From assembly GCF_900112455.1 (NCBI RefSeq), contig NZ_FOLT01000009.1:1-64000 (forward strand): a DNA stretch of 64,000 bases, written 5' to 3'. The notes under the pieces are model-generated. The model saw only the letters and a list, made by a program, of their open reading frames with translations. It ran no database searches and had not been told where the DNA came from. Position 1 is the stretch's first letter; each line of letters begins with the position of its first letter. Shown here piece after piece: positions 16,247 through 24,484 of this stretch. Origin of the DNA: Alkalibacterium subtropicum. Lineage in GTDB: Bacteria > Bacillota > Bacilli > Lactobacillales > Carnobacteriaceae_A. The translations under genes were made by a program, and so were the position numbers.

Positions 16247-17524
16247 CTATTTTTTGAATGGACGATGGTCGTCAATAAATTTCCCGACTGTCCGCGTCAC
16301 TTTTTTTACAAAGGGGACGGACAGGTTGGTCTCCTCCATTTGTGAATAGGTGCTGTAGGCATCGTTGAGTGCATCGTCATTGTCGAATTCCAGTTCTTTC
16401 GTTTTCAGCTCTTTTCGGTCGAGCTTGAGATTCTTCTTGAACTGGCTGCGCATCAGGCGCTCTAGAAGGCCCAGGTCGATGCTTTCGCCCTCTTTTTCCT
16501 TGGTCGCAATGATGCTCAAGACTTCGATGTAACTGAGCGCCAGTGCACTGGTCACGATGGATGCCGTCGTGCCGCTGATGATCCCGCCGATGATCGTTCC
16601 GGCTCCGGGAATGAACTTAAAGGCATTGGCGACCAGCGTTTTTCCGATCATCGTGGCCGATCCGGTCCCGCCGACTGCCGCAATGATGCTGACGATGGTC
16701 GTCTTGTCCATGGATATACCAAAGATGGCCGTGATGTGTGCCAGCAGGGTCACCTGCATCGGGACCAGGACAGACGCATCTGAAAAAGGAATAGGTGCGA
16801 AGCCGACACCGAATGTCGTCGCGACATAGCGTGAAGCCCAGCGTCTGGCGGCCTTGGCCTTGCGTTCGATATCGGCCTGCTGGGCATTGTTAAAAGCTTC
16901 TCTACTCTCCTTTGGGATGAGCTGCAGCGTCTTTTCTATCAGCTGTTTCAGCCCGAAACGCGGGATGACATAGTCGTCTGATATTTCATAGGGTTCCGAC
17001 ATCACGTTCTGAACAGCAGCCACCGGAAGATTCATTTCCTCCAGATAACGACTGAATTCATCTGCCGGCTTGCCGATCGACTGCGTCAGTACCAGGATCA
17101 CAGGCAGGATCTCTGAAATCTCTTTGATCAGCTCGACCTCCGTGTCTTCTATCCGTGACGAATTCGCCTGGATACAATAGTAGACCGCGTGGATCGCCTC
17201 TCTGGAATCTTTCTTTTCCTGAACCAGATCAAAAATCTCTTTCATCACCTGCTTCTGTATCTTCTGCTGAAGTTCCAAGCCCCGTGTATCATACAGAACG
17301 ATCGGGATGCCTTCTTTCGTGATGCGCCTTAAATGCTTCGTGACTGGCTTGCCAATACCCGTGTCTGCCAGCTTTTCGCGGAATACATTATTGATCAGCG
17401 TACTCTTCCCCACCCCGGTCTTCCCCGCGATCAGGATATTGACCGGATTCATTTTCTCGATCTCTGCCTCCGTTTTCTCCAGGATCTCCTGAATCATATT
17501 ATATTTACTCTTTGATTGTTTCAT
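16247..17524 (-). CDS. Era-like GTPase with C-terminal DUF697-type membrane domain
   Basis: This 425-aa protein has a P-loop GTPase domain (GKTGVGKS at 34-41, DTRG at 79-82) and a Gly/Ala-rich hydrophobic region (about 230-345) like the DUF697/YcjF-type domain, then a charged tail. The G4 motif is not NKxD: the strand VILVLTQSIGKP has TQ instead, as in several dynamin- and IRG-like bacterial GTPases. Likely membrane-associated; cellular role unknown. It is monocistronic, with an AGGAGGGG ribosome site and its own terminator. Confidence 0.75.
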   Translation of the reverse strand: MKQSKSKYNMIQEILEKTEAEIEKMNPVNILIAGKTGVGKSTLINNVFREKLADTGIGKPVTKHLRRITKEGIPIVLYDTRGLELQQKIQKQVMKEIFDLVQEKKDSREAIHAVYYCIQANSSRIEDTEVELIKEISEILPVILVLTQSIGKPADEFSRYLEEMNLPVAAVQNVMSEPYEISDDYVIPRFGLKQLIEKTLQLIPKESREAFNNAQQADIERKAKAARRWASRYVATTFGVGFAPIPFSDASVLVPMQVTLLAHITAIFGISMDKTTIVSIIAAVGGTGSATMIGKTLVANAFKFIPGAGTIIGGIISGTTASIVTSALALSYIEVLSIIATKEKEGESIDLGLLERLMRSQFKKNLKLDRKELKTKELEFDNDDALNDAYSTYSQMEETNLSVPFVKKVTRTVGKFIDDHRPFKK

Positions 17525-17635
17525 CGTGCCCCTCCTAGCTCGTTTAACACTAGTTTACCATGAAGGGCCCGATTTGACGAAAGAGAACAGTCTTTCGCTG
17601 AGTTTGGATAGCGGCTTTCTGTTAGGTTTGTGGCC

Positions 17636-18142
17636 GTTCGACCTGTTGGGATAGAAATGAGGAAGGAACAAGCCGAAAAGCTCAAAGTTCGGCTTGTTCC
17701 AGCAGGCCAAGGCGTAGAATGAACCGAAGCTGAGGTAACTTCGACGCCTTCGCTTTTGAAAAACGTTTATACCGACCGAACTTACCTAACTTCAACACTT
17801 ACGATGAATCAAGTTGTTTGAATAAGCTGAAGCTGTATCCGGTTCGGTTCTTACGTTTGTGAAAGCAGTCTGAATCGACCGATGTCGCCAAACTTCGACA
17901 CTTACCTTTTGAATAGCTATGCCTAAGAGCCGAACATGGTCCCTGTTCGACACATAGGATGGAGAAAACTGTCTCTATTTACCGAAGAAGCACACCTTTG
18001 ACACTTACGTTTGGACAAACAGTTCCTATCAGCCGAAGATGTCCGAACTTCGACACTTACGTTTGAAATATCTGAGTGAACCTGCCGAACATACCGAACT
18101 TCGGTCGTTAGGATTACTTTATCCGCACTTAATGACCGAACT
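17636..18142. repeat. 51-bp palindromic tandem array, locus 3 (ten units)
   Basis: Units begin with NTTCG(A/G)-like sequence at 17636, 17687, 17739, 17790, 17842, 17893, 17945, 17996, 18048 and 18099. The spacings alternate strictly 51, 52, 51, 52 throughout, a mean of 51.4. The best-conserved core is CTTCGACACTTACGTTTG; a CCGAA-containing inverse arm lies near each unit's end. Strong hairpins include a perfect 13-bp stem (17665-17677 with 17688-17700) and an 11-bp stem in the last unit (18100-18110 with 18130-18140). It lies between the GTPase 5' end and the YrrS-like gene's terminator. Confidence 0.85.
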
Positions 18143-18160
18143 AAAAAAAAATAAGGATAT

Positions 18161-18182
18161 CAAAATGAGCAGGCTCATTTTG
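18161..18182. repeat. Near-perfect palindrome flanking array 3
   Basis: CAAAATGAGC, AG, GCTCATTTTG gives a 10-bp stem with a 2-nt loop and an A9 tract upstream (T-tract on the minus strand). It could serve as a second minus-strand terminator behind the YrrS-like gene. Confidence 0.5.
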
Positions 18183-18195
18183 TTCCTTTTAAATC

Positions 18196-18248
18196 AATAA
18201 AAAAAGCTTCTAAAGAAGTCACCAGCCTGACTGGGGTCTTTAGAAGCT
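18196..18248 (-). terminator. Terminator of the YrrS-like gene
   Basis: AGCTTCTAAAGA (18205-18216) pairs with TCTTTAGAAGCT (18237-18248), 12 bp, with T7 on the minus strand after the stem. Confidence 0.85.
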
Positions 18249-18269
18249 CATAACGTATAATTCTTTGGG

Positions 18270-19019
18270 TTAACGGTATTCTGAAGGGACGCTGTCGAGT
18301 TCTTCGGCAGCTGTGATGTGCCATTCGCCTTCACCATACTGGAGATAAACACGGTAAACGGTATTGCGTCCACTGTCAGAAACAACTGTAAAGGCGCGTC
18401 CGGGACCATCGTTCCCTACCCACCAGGTGATCATGTCGCCCTGGCTGATGCCGCTGACTGCGCTGGCATTTTGCGCGATGGCATTGCGGTCACTGGATCC
18501 GTCGCTGAAGTTGATGTTGTAACTATCGTTCAGCGGCGCATCGGCATTGATATCGGCATCGGAGGGCTCATCTGCTGCCTCTTCTTCCGGTTCGTCAGTT
18601 TCTGCCGGTTCTTCGGTCTCTTCTTCTGCCGCTTCATCGGTTTCGTCTTCGACGTTTTCTTCCGGTTCATCTTCGGCTTCTTCAGTGGCTTCCTCTGCTT
18701 CCGTATCGACATCCTGATCAGCTGTTTCTTCATCTGCCGCTTCTTCAGTATCCTCTTCAGCCGGTTCTTCGTCAGTACCCTCTTCAGTTGCAGTGTCTTC
18801 ATCCGTGTTGTCTTCGTCAGTTTCTGAGACCATTCCTGACTCTGGGTCGCCGTTCGGTTCTTCATCCGTCACCACATCATCCTGATTGGCAAAGATAAAG
18901 ATGACCAGCCCGCCTAAAATGACCAGCAGCAGTCCAATGACCACATAATAGATTTTTTCGATCTTGCTGTTGTTTTTTGGAGTGTTTGGGTTGTTTTTAT
19001 TCGCGCGTGTTTTTTTCAT
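18270..19019 (-). CDS. YrrS-like membrane protein (DUF1510) with long acidic linker
   Basis: This 249-aa protein has a basic cytoplasmic N-terminus, one transmembrane helix (about residues 24-44), a very acidic Glu/Asp/Thr-rich low-complexity linker (about 50-165) and a conserved extracellular C-terminal domain (MITWWVGNDGPGRAFTVVSD, then an AEEL.SVPSEY end) matching DUF1510/YrrS. In Bacillus subtilis yrrS neighbours a penicillin-binding protein gene and the protein is tied to the cell envelope; here it is alone. The linker is encoded by repetitive GAA/GAC codons, so its length may vary between strains. Confidence 0.72.
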   Translation of the reverse strand: MKKTRANKNNPNTPKNNSKIEKIYYVVIGLLLVILGGLVIFIFANQDDVVTDEEPNGDPESGMVSETDEDNTDEDTATEEGTDEEPAEEDTEEAADEETADQDVDTEAEEATEEAEDEPEENVEDETDEAAEEETEEPAETDEPEEEAADEPSDADINADAPLNDSYNINFSDGSSDRNAIAQNASAVSGISQGDMITWWVGNDGPGRAFTVVSDSGRNTVYRVYLQYGEGEWHITAAEELDSVPSEYR

Positions 19020-19188
19020 CGTGCTCTTCCTTCCTTATCTTATGTAACAAACTCTGTTTAGAGTGTACCATATTATAACGATTTTAGTGAGTAATTCAGA
19101 TAACAAAGTAAAGACAAACATTTCGGAAGTGTTTCTGTTCGCCCTTCCTATATAGAGCTTGTATATGATCTGACTGTTTCTTGAGCAA

Positions 19189-19244
19189 TAAAAAAAGCTC
19201 TGTGCCGCTTCCTTCTATCGAAGAAAGAAATGACACATAGCTTT
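19189..19244 (-). terminator. Terminator of the ECF S-component gene
   Basis: A long interrupted stem (AAAGCT.TGTG with CACA.AGCTTT, inner TTCTTC with GAAGGA) is followed by T7 on the minus strand, 10-20 bp past the stop codon. Confidence 0.65.
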
Positions 19245-19252
19245 GTCTGCCT

Positions 19253-19855
19253 TTATTTTTGATAGGTGATTTTTCTGAGCGGGATCGTGATGAGCGGTGC
19301 GATAATTGCAGCAGCAATGGCTTCTGCCACCCCGTTCGTTCCGACGATCACACCAAGCGCGCCGATCAGATTACTCATGTCGACATCGATCGCCTGTGCA
19401 TAAGCCTCTCCGTAAAAGAGATAAATGAACAGCAGGACGAAAACGGTGTTCGTAAAGGAGCCAACGACAGATGCACTCGCCAGGGCCAGTTTATCTTTTT
19501 CCGAGAAGAGACGCTTAAAGAAGGCGTACGCCCAGCCGGTAAAGAGACCGATCAATATGCGCGGAACCACCGCGATCATTGGATTGGTCCAGAGTAAAAG
19601 ATCCAGTGGTGAGGCCGGCATGGTATAGGCCCGGATCATTCGGGTCACGCCCCATATGCCCCCAATGATCATGCCGTCGGTTGTGCTCATGGTCAACGCG
19701 GCCACGATGACCGTGATATGAATGATCGTTGGATTAAGCGGTGGGATCGGGATATTCCCTAAGAATGGCACAAAATTCTGAATAAGAATAATGGCGGTCA
19801 ATATACCAAGTAAGGCAATGCGACGCGGTTTAGATTGTTTACGGTTCAAAGTCAT
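19253..19855 (-). CDS. ECF-transporter S-component, possibly for pantothenate
   Basis: This 200-aa protein has about six helices and the S-component hallmark near the N-terminus (RIALLGILTAIILIQNFVPF), which binds the shared energy-coupling EcfAAT module encoded elsewhere. The C-terminal GVIVGTNGVAEAIAAAIIAP segment resembles PanT-type pantothenate carriers, but the substrate cannot be fixed from sequence. It lies 36 bp downstream of a MarR-type regulator on the same strand, which may control it. Confidence 0.7.
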   Translation of the reverse strand: MTLNRKQSKPRRIALLGILTAIILIQNFVPFLGNIPIPPLNPTIIHITVIVAALTMSTTDGMIIGGIWGVTRMIRAYTMPASPLDLLLWTNPMIAVVPRILIGLFTGWAYAFFKRLFSEKDKLALASASVVGSFTNTVFVLLFIYLFYGEAYAQAIDVDMSNLIGALGVIVGTNGVAEAIAAAIIAPLITIPLRKITYQK

Positions 19856-19891
19856 AAAAAGTTTCTCCTTTTATTTTTTATATGGGCACGA

Positions 19892-20326
19892 TCAGTTCAT
19901 GCGGTTGGTCATGCTGCGGTTCAGCCGTCCGAGAAGAACGGTCAGCATATGCGCTTCTTCTTCTGTCCATCCGGAAAGGACGTTCTGGAATTTCTCCTCC
20001 AGCTGGGTATGATAGTTTTTAAAAACATCACTGGCCTGAGCGTTCAGTTTAAAATAAACATAGCGTTTATCGGTCCCTGACGTTTTGGTCACCAGATCCT
20101 TGCGTACCAGAGCGTTCATCTGACGGCTGACCGTCGACTTGTCCAGACGGCTTTTCTTCGTGATCTCTTTTAAGGTCATTTCATCTTCACCAATAAGTTC
20201 GATCAGGTTGATTGTAGAATGAGACAATCCCAGTTCATGCAGCAAGTGATCCGTTAAGTACTTGTAGTGATGATTGAATTCGGTTACTTTATCCAGTAGT
20301 TGAAGTGCTTTTTCTGTGCTGTCCAT
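19892..20326 (-). CDS. MarR-family transcriptional regulator
   Basis: This 144-aa winged-helix protein has the MarR layout: dimerisation helices at both ends and a central DNA-binding region MTLKEITKKSRLDKSTVSRQ followed by DKRYVYFKLN in the wing. It is divergent from rqcH and co-oriented with the ECF S-component gene, so that gene and its own promoter are the likeliest targets. No metal- or thiol-sensing Cys is evident. Confidence 0.85.
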   Translation of the reverse strand: MDSTEKALQLLDKVTEFNHHYKYLTDHLLHELGLSHSTINLIELIGEDEMTLKEITKKSRLDKSTVSRQMNALVRKDLVTKTSGTDKRYVYFKLNAQASDVFKNYHTQLEEKFQNVLSGWTEEEAHMLTVLLGRLNRSMTNRMN

Positions 20327-20365
20327 GTTACCCCTCTTTCATTCGCTGTTTATTTGCATAAGTCA

Positions 20366-20394
20366 ACTATAGCACGATGTCCCTGAATGAGCAA
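20366..20394 (-). promoter_or_regulatory. Probable promoter of the MarR regulator
   Basis: On the minus strand TTGCTC (20389-20394) and TATAGT (20366-20371) are 17 bp apart, about 40 bp upstream of the start codon. Confidence 0.55.
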
Positions 20395-20408
20395 CGAAAA
20401 GATGAAAG

Positions 20409-20438
20409 TTGGTACGACCCTTTATTTAATGCTATACT
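20409..20438 (+). promoter_or_regulatory. Probable promoter of rqcH
   Basis: TTGGTA (20409-20414) and TATACT (20433-20438), 18 bp apart, lie 36 bp upstream of the rqcH start. It is back-to-back with the MarR gene promoter. Confidence 0.55.
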
Positions 20439-20473
20439 GAAAAAGAGTTTTTTATAGATAGGAGTGACACCTT

Positions 20474-22180
20474 ATGTCTTTTGACGGTTTATTTGTCCAT
20501 GGTTTAAGAGATGAACTAGAAGAAGAACTGAACGGCGGACGCATCACAAAAATCCAGCAGCCTTATGACAACGAAGTGATTCTGCGTATCCGTGCCAACC
20601 GAAAAAACAAATCCCTGCTGCTGTCTGCCCATCCACAGTATGCCCGTGTCCAGTTGACGGATATCCCTTTCGAGAATCCTGCTCAGCCCCCGAACTACTG
20701 CATGGTCCTCAGGAAGTACTTGGATGGCGCAATCATAGAAGCGATCGAGCAGAAAGAGAACGACCGTATCCTGACCTTCACCTTCAAGCGACGCAATGAA
20801 CTCGGTGATACAGAATACCTTTCCCTTATCGTAGAGATCATGGGTCGACACAGTAATGTCCTACTTGTCAACACTGAAGATAACAGGCTGGTGGATGCGA
20901 TCCGTCATGTCCCGGCGAGTCAGAATACCTACCGTACCCTGCTTCCCGGAGCTGAATACAAAGAAGCGCCCAGTCAGGACCGTAAAAACCCGTTTGACTA
21001 TGACGGCCCCTTCCCTGTAATGGAACTGGATCATAAGAACAAAGTAAAATGGATCCAGCAGACATTTCAAGGCTTCGGTAAAGATTCGGCCCATGAACTG
21101 GCGTATCGCATGGACACGCATAGTGACGATGCCCCCAGTGTTGTCTTCCAGCATTTCATGGCGTCATTTAAATCTGGCAAGCTGGAACCGACCCTGACGA
21201 GAAACGGACAGAAAGAAACCTTTACCCCTCTTCCTTATCTGCATCTTGAAGGCGAAAAGCTGCCGTTCGACTCACTGAGTGAACTGATGGACCGCTATTA
21301 TCAGAATAAAGCGGAACGCGACCGTGTCCACCAGCAGTCCAATGATCTGAGCCATCTGGTCAAAAATCTGTATCAGAAGGACAAGAAAAAGATCCAGAAA
21401 CTGAAGAAGGAACTGCAGCAGACCGAGAAAGCCGATGAGTATAAAGTCAAAGGGGAAGTCCTGACGGCGTATCTCCATGAAGTGGATCAGGGCGACGAAA
21501 AAGTCACCCTTCCCAATTTTTATGAGGACGAAACACCGCTTGAGATCGATCTGGATCCGCAAAAAACACCGGCTGAGAATGCCCAGTATTACTTCTCGCG
21601 TTATCAGAAGCTGAAAAGTGCCAAGACGCACGTGACGAAACAGCTGAAGTCGACCCGCCACGAACTGAATTACTTCGATACCCTGCTCACGCAGCTGTCC
21701 ATCGCCTCCATATCGGACATCGAAGACATTCGGGACGAACTGCGGGAAGGCGATTATCTTAAGAAGAAAAAAAGCAAGAAAGACCGCCGAAAGAAAAACA
21801 AGAAATCGAAACCGGAAGCCTTTGTTTCCTCCGACGGCGTCAGTATGCTGGTCGGCAAGAACAATACTCAGAATGACGAACTGACACTGAAAAAGGCGCA
21901 CAAAAAACACTGGTGGGCGCATGCCAAGGATATCCCAGGTTCCCACGTCATTATCGAGGACGAAGATCCTTCAGAAAAAACCCTCGAGGAAGCCTGTGTG
22001 CTGGCTGCCTACTACAGCAAGTATCGCCTGTCCTCTTCCGTTCCGGTGGATGTGGTTCAAGTCAAGCATATCAGAAAACCGAACGGTGCCAAACCCGGCT
22101 ATGTCATTTATGAAGGTCAGTCGACCTATTATGTGACCCCGAGTGATGAGAAAGTTCGCGAACTTAAACCGAAAAGCTAA
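20474..22180 (+). CDS. rqcH: Rqc2-type ribosome quality control protein RqcH (NFACT family, FbpA-like)
   Basis: This 568-aa protein has the full NFACT order: NFACT-N domain (start MSFDGLFVHGLRDEL, with VEIMGRHSNVLLVN), a helix-hairpin-helix and coiled-coil middle (about 275-445, Lys-rich near 430), and the NFACT-R domain (VSMLVGKNNTQNDELTLKKA, then HWWAHAKDIPGSHVII). RqcH binds 50S subunits carrying stalled nascent chains and adds C-terminal alanine tails for degradation; in streptococci and listeria homologues were first described as fibronectin-binding proteins. The AGGAGTG ribosome site supports the start. Confidence 0.9.
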   Translation: MSFDGLFVHGLRDELEEELNGGRITKIQQPYDNEVILRIRANRKNKSLLLSAHPQYARVQLTDIPFENPAQPPNYCMVLRKYLDGAIIEAIEQKENDRILTFTFKRRNELGDTEYLSLIVEIMGRHSNVLLVNTEDNRLVDAIRHVPASQNTYRTLLPGAEYKEAPSQDRKNPFDYDGPFPVMELDHKNKVKWIQQTFQGFGKDSAHELAYRMDTHSDDAPSVVFQHFMASFKSGKLEPTLTRNGQKETFTPLPYLHLEGEKLPFDSLSELMDRYYQNKAERDRVHQQSNDLSHLVKNLYQKDKKKIQKLKKELQQTEKADEYKVKGEVLTAYLHEVDQGDEKVTLPNFYEDETPLEIDLDPQKTPAENAQYYFSRYQKLKSAKTHVTKQLKSTRHELNYFDTLLTQLSIASISDIEDIRDELREGDYLKKKKSKKDRRKKNKKSKPEAFVSSDGVSMLVGKNNTQNDELTLKKAHKKHWWAHAKDIPGSHVIIEDEDPSEKTLEEACVLAAYYSKYRLSSSVPVDVVQVKHIRKPNGAKPGYVIYEGQSTYYVTPSDEKVRELKPKS

Positions 22181-22189
22181 ATAGTGAGG

Positions 22190-22234
22190 AAAGCCGTATT
22201 CAGGCTAGCGAACCTGAATACGGCTTTTTCCTTT
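22190..22234 (+). terminator. Terminator of rqcH
   Basis: A perfect 15-bp stem (22190-22204 with 22213-22227) is followed by T5, directly after the stop codon. Confidence 0.9.
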
Positions 22235-22349
22235 TGTTCGAATTTATAGGGATGAAACTGGCCCGGCCAGTTTCGACATAACATGGTTTCATATGTACGA
22301 TACATGCTTCACGCGCGTATCGGCATTATAGAGAGCAAGTCAGCGGTGT

Positions 22350-22653
22350 ATTCGACACGTAAGATTTGATTTAAGCGTTCAACCTGTCGAAGGTGCCGGT
22401 ATTCGGGAAGTAGATTTAGGAAGCGTTCTTCTACTTACCGAAGTCGGCATGGGTTCGACACATTGGGATCAAAAACACACCCTACTTACCGAATCAGCGT
22501 CTATTCGGTAACTAGCGCGTTACCATGAAATCCTATCTACCGAACAGTGCCCGACTTCGACAGTTAGGGCGATTTAACGCTTCTAACTTACCGAATAATG
22601 CTCTATTCAGCACTTAGGTCACCGAACTGCTGCCCTACTTGTCGAATACAGAC
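22350..22653. repeat. 51-bp palindromic tandem array, locus 4 (six units)
   Basis: Units open with NTTCG at 22350, 22401, 22453, 22503, 22555 and 22605 (spacing 51, 52, 50, 52, 50). They share the consensus of locus 1: NTTCGRCAMKTAGG, about 20 variable bases, CTAACTTACCGAA, then a TGCCC-like tail. The array fills the space between the convergent rqcH and fasciclin gene terminators. No coding frame explains it; the rest of the 22235-22762 spacer shows nothing else recognisable. Confidence 0.82.
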
Positions 22654-22762
22654 TTTAATACTGAAAATCGGCTATCATAAGCAAGCATTGCTTCTCAGTC
22701 TCTCAAAATAATGCCTGTTCCCTAGCTTTCTGATGGATGCGCTCCATACAAGAACGTGAGCC

Positions 22763-22809
22763 ACAAAAAAAGCAGCAGTCCCGTCATGGTTAACTGGACT
22801 GCTGCTTTT
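22763..22809 (-). terminator. Terminator of the first fasciclin gene
   Basis: AAAAGCAGCAGTCC (22768-22781) pairs with GGACTGCTGCTTTT (22796-22809), 14 bp, with a T-run on the minus strand. Confidence 0.85.
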
Positions 22810-22834
22810 ATTTATCCATTGTTTACTTAGTGAT

Positions 22835-23488
22835 TTATTTTTCCTGTTTAAGTGGTTTGTAGACTAAGACGAAAGCAAAGGCTGCTGCAGCTGCGATCAT
22901 ACCAAACAGTAAGATCGAGTTGGATTCGATACCTGTTGCAGGCACGTCATCTTCTTCCATGTCTACTTCCTGAAGTTCAAAGTTTTCAGGAACGAGGACT
23001 GTGTCGATCACGTGAATGACACCATTTGAAGCTTCGATGTCTGTTTCTACGATCATGGAGTCGTTCACCATAGGGTCACCGCTTAAGTCGAATGTCAGCA
23101 TTTCTCCATTGACTGTTTCGGCTTCCATACCGTCAGTTAAGTCACCGGCCATGACAGCGCCAGGCACGACGTGATAAGTCAGGACGTTTGCCAGATCTGG
23201 TTGAGCCAGCAGTTCTTCCGCTGTAATGTCTAAAGCGCCCAGCAGATCTTCAAAGGCTGCATTCGTTGGGGCAAAGACTGTAAAGGGTCCATCGCCTTGC
23301 AGGGTTTCAACGAGTTCAGCTTTCTGTAGTGCAGAAACTAAAATACTGAAATCATCATTTCCTAAAGCGATCTCGACGATGTCCTGTTCTTCATCCATAT
23401 GGTTGTCAGCGAATGCGGTTGGGGCTAGAGCGAATGTGAGTGCGAATGCGGTTACAAACGACAAAATGCCTTTGACAAATTTTGACAT
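22835..23488 (-). CDS. Secreted fasciclin (FAS1) protein with VPATG sorting signal
   Basis: This 217-aa protein has a signal peptide (MSKFVKG... to AFADNH, cleavage near residue 27), one FAS1 domain (DFSILVSALQKAELVETL, GPFTVFAPTNAAFEDL, VLTYHVVPGAVMAGDL, NGVIHVIDTVLVPE) and a C-terminal VPATG at 182-186 followed by a hydrophobic stretch and a Lys-containing tail. That is an LPxTG-like cell-wall sorting signal. The start at 23488 is chosen by the GAAGGAG ribosome site and by alignment with the paralogue at 24570; a longer frame to 23587 would bury the signal peptide. It is divergent from the class B sortase gene, its likely processing enzyme. Confidence 0.85.
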   Translation of the reverse strand: MSKFVKGILSFVTAFALTFALAPTAFADNHMDEEQDIVEIALGNDDFSILVSALQKAELVETLQGDGPFTVFAPTNAAFEDLLGALDITAEELLAQPDLANVLTYHVVPGAVMAGDLTDGMEAETVNGEMLTFDLSGDPMVNDSMIVETDIEASNGVIHVIDTVLVPENFELQEVDMEEDDVPATGIESNSILLFGMIAAAAAFAFVLVYKPLKQEK

Positions 23489-23524
23489 GATGAATCTCTC
23501 CTTCTTTGGTATAAGATTGTAAAA

Positions 23525-23577
23525 TTGACTCATCAACTTTACAACCCTATAATAAAGATATACGATAAAAGAATCAA
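23525..23577. promoter_or_regulatory. Overlapping divergent promoters for the FAS1 and sortase genes
   Basis: On the plus strand TTGACT (23525-23530) and TATAAT (23548-23553) are 17 bp apart and read toward the sortase. On the minus strand TTGATT (23572-23577) and TATTAT (23549-23554) are 17 bp apart and read toward the FAS1 gene. The two -10 boxes overlap almost completely, a bidirectional promoter in which only one direction can be occupied at a time. Confidence 0.55.
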
Positions 23578-23635
23578 TTATTAACACCTCGAATTGACGA
23601 TAATTTGTTTATTATTTCTTAAAGGAGGGACGACG

Positions 23636-24406
23636 ATGAAAAGAAAAGCACTGCTGCTTGCCTTGGCCACAGTGTTTCTCCTGCTGCTCAATATCAGTAT
23701 CCGTTCTCACCTGGAACAGTCTTCCACGGCCGATGTCCCTTCCCTGTCAGCTGATTTCAATGAAGCGCCATCCGTTGAATCCTCGAGTAGTTTAGTAGTA
23801 GACCAGGATCTTGACGATCCGGGATCAGAAACGGACGCCTTTTCCTTTCTAGCCAATCCGTCAGCTGATTATTATGAAATGAATGCAGATTATGTCGGCT
23901 GGCTCAAGATTGGCGGCACAGTCATCGACTACCCTGTCGTGAGAGGTCAGGACAATGAATTTTACCTTGAACATGACTTCTACAAAGAAGAACACATTTT
24001 AGGCTCGATTTTCATGGATTACCGGAACATCGGAATGGGCCTGGACGATCACACTATTTTATATGGTCACTATACTCAGACCGGTCTGATGTTTGCGGAT
24101 CTGGACAAGTTCCTGTCGGAAGACTTTACCAAAGAAAATCCGACGATCAGTTTCCAGGATCCCTATACGAAACGGACCTATAAAATCTTCTCGGTGCACG
24201 TCACGCCTGCCGGTTCCGATTATATCCGGACTTCTTTTGATGGTAACGAACTGAAAGCATACTATGAAGAGTTGAAAGCCGATTCAGTCTATCCGATCGA
24301 ATCCGAATTTAAAGCCGACCAGAAACTGCTGACCCTGATTTCCTGTAACTATTCAGTGGATGACGGACGTGTGTATGTCCATGCGTATGAAGTCACCGAA
24401 GAATAA
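23636..24406 (+). CDS. srtB: Class B sortase
   Basis: This 256-aa transpeptidase has an N-terminal signal anchor (residues 4-21), a Ser/Asp-rich linker and a class B sortase core: YVGWLKIGGTVIDYPVV, GSIFMDYRN, catalytic His145 in ILYGHYT, Cys237 in TLISCNYS and Arg245. Sortases cleave between Thr and Gly of the sorting signal and attach the protein to peptidoglycan. The ATG at 23636 is preceded by AAAGGAGG. It sits between two VPxTG-bearing fasciclin proteins, its probable substrates. Classical SrtB enzymes use NPQTN-type signals, so the pairing is unusual. Confidence 0.85.
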   Translation: MKRKALLLALATVFLLLLNISIRSHLEQSSTADVPSLSADFNEAPSVESSSSLVVDQDLDDPGSETDAFSFLANPSADYYEMNADYVGWLKIGGTVIDYPVVRGQDNEFYLEHDFYKEEHILGSIFMDYRNIGMGLDDHTILYGHYTQTGLMFADLDKFLSEDFTKENPTISFQDPYTKRTYKIFSVHVTPAGSDYIRTSFDGNELKAYYEELKADSVYPIESEFKADQKLLTLISCNYSVDDGRVYVHAYEVTEE

Positions 24407-24412
24407 CGATAT

Positions 24413-24455
24413 AAAGGCACCCCTTGGAGCATCACTCCCGGGGGTGCCTTTTTCT
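24413..24455 (+). terminator. Terminator of the sortase gene
   Basis: AAAGGCACCCC (24413-24423) pairs with GGGGTGCCTTT (24441-24451), followed by T-rich sequence. Confidence 0.85.
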
Positions 24456-24484
24456 GAATTCATGATTCGGCACATTCTCATTTC

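Noticed and set aside
17636-18142. Repetitive protein-coding gene (51 bp = 17 codons)
   Set aside because: Half of the intervals are 52 bp, which breaks the frame, and stop codons occur in all frames.
18318-18827. 169-aa plus-strand Phe/Ile-rich open frame
   Set aside because: Antisense of the GAA/GAC-rich acidic linker of the YrrS-like protein, which forces an open hydrophobic frame.
21272-21946. 224-aa minus-strand open frame
   Set aside because: Shadow of the rqcH coding sequence; codon pattern follows the plus strand.
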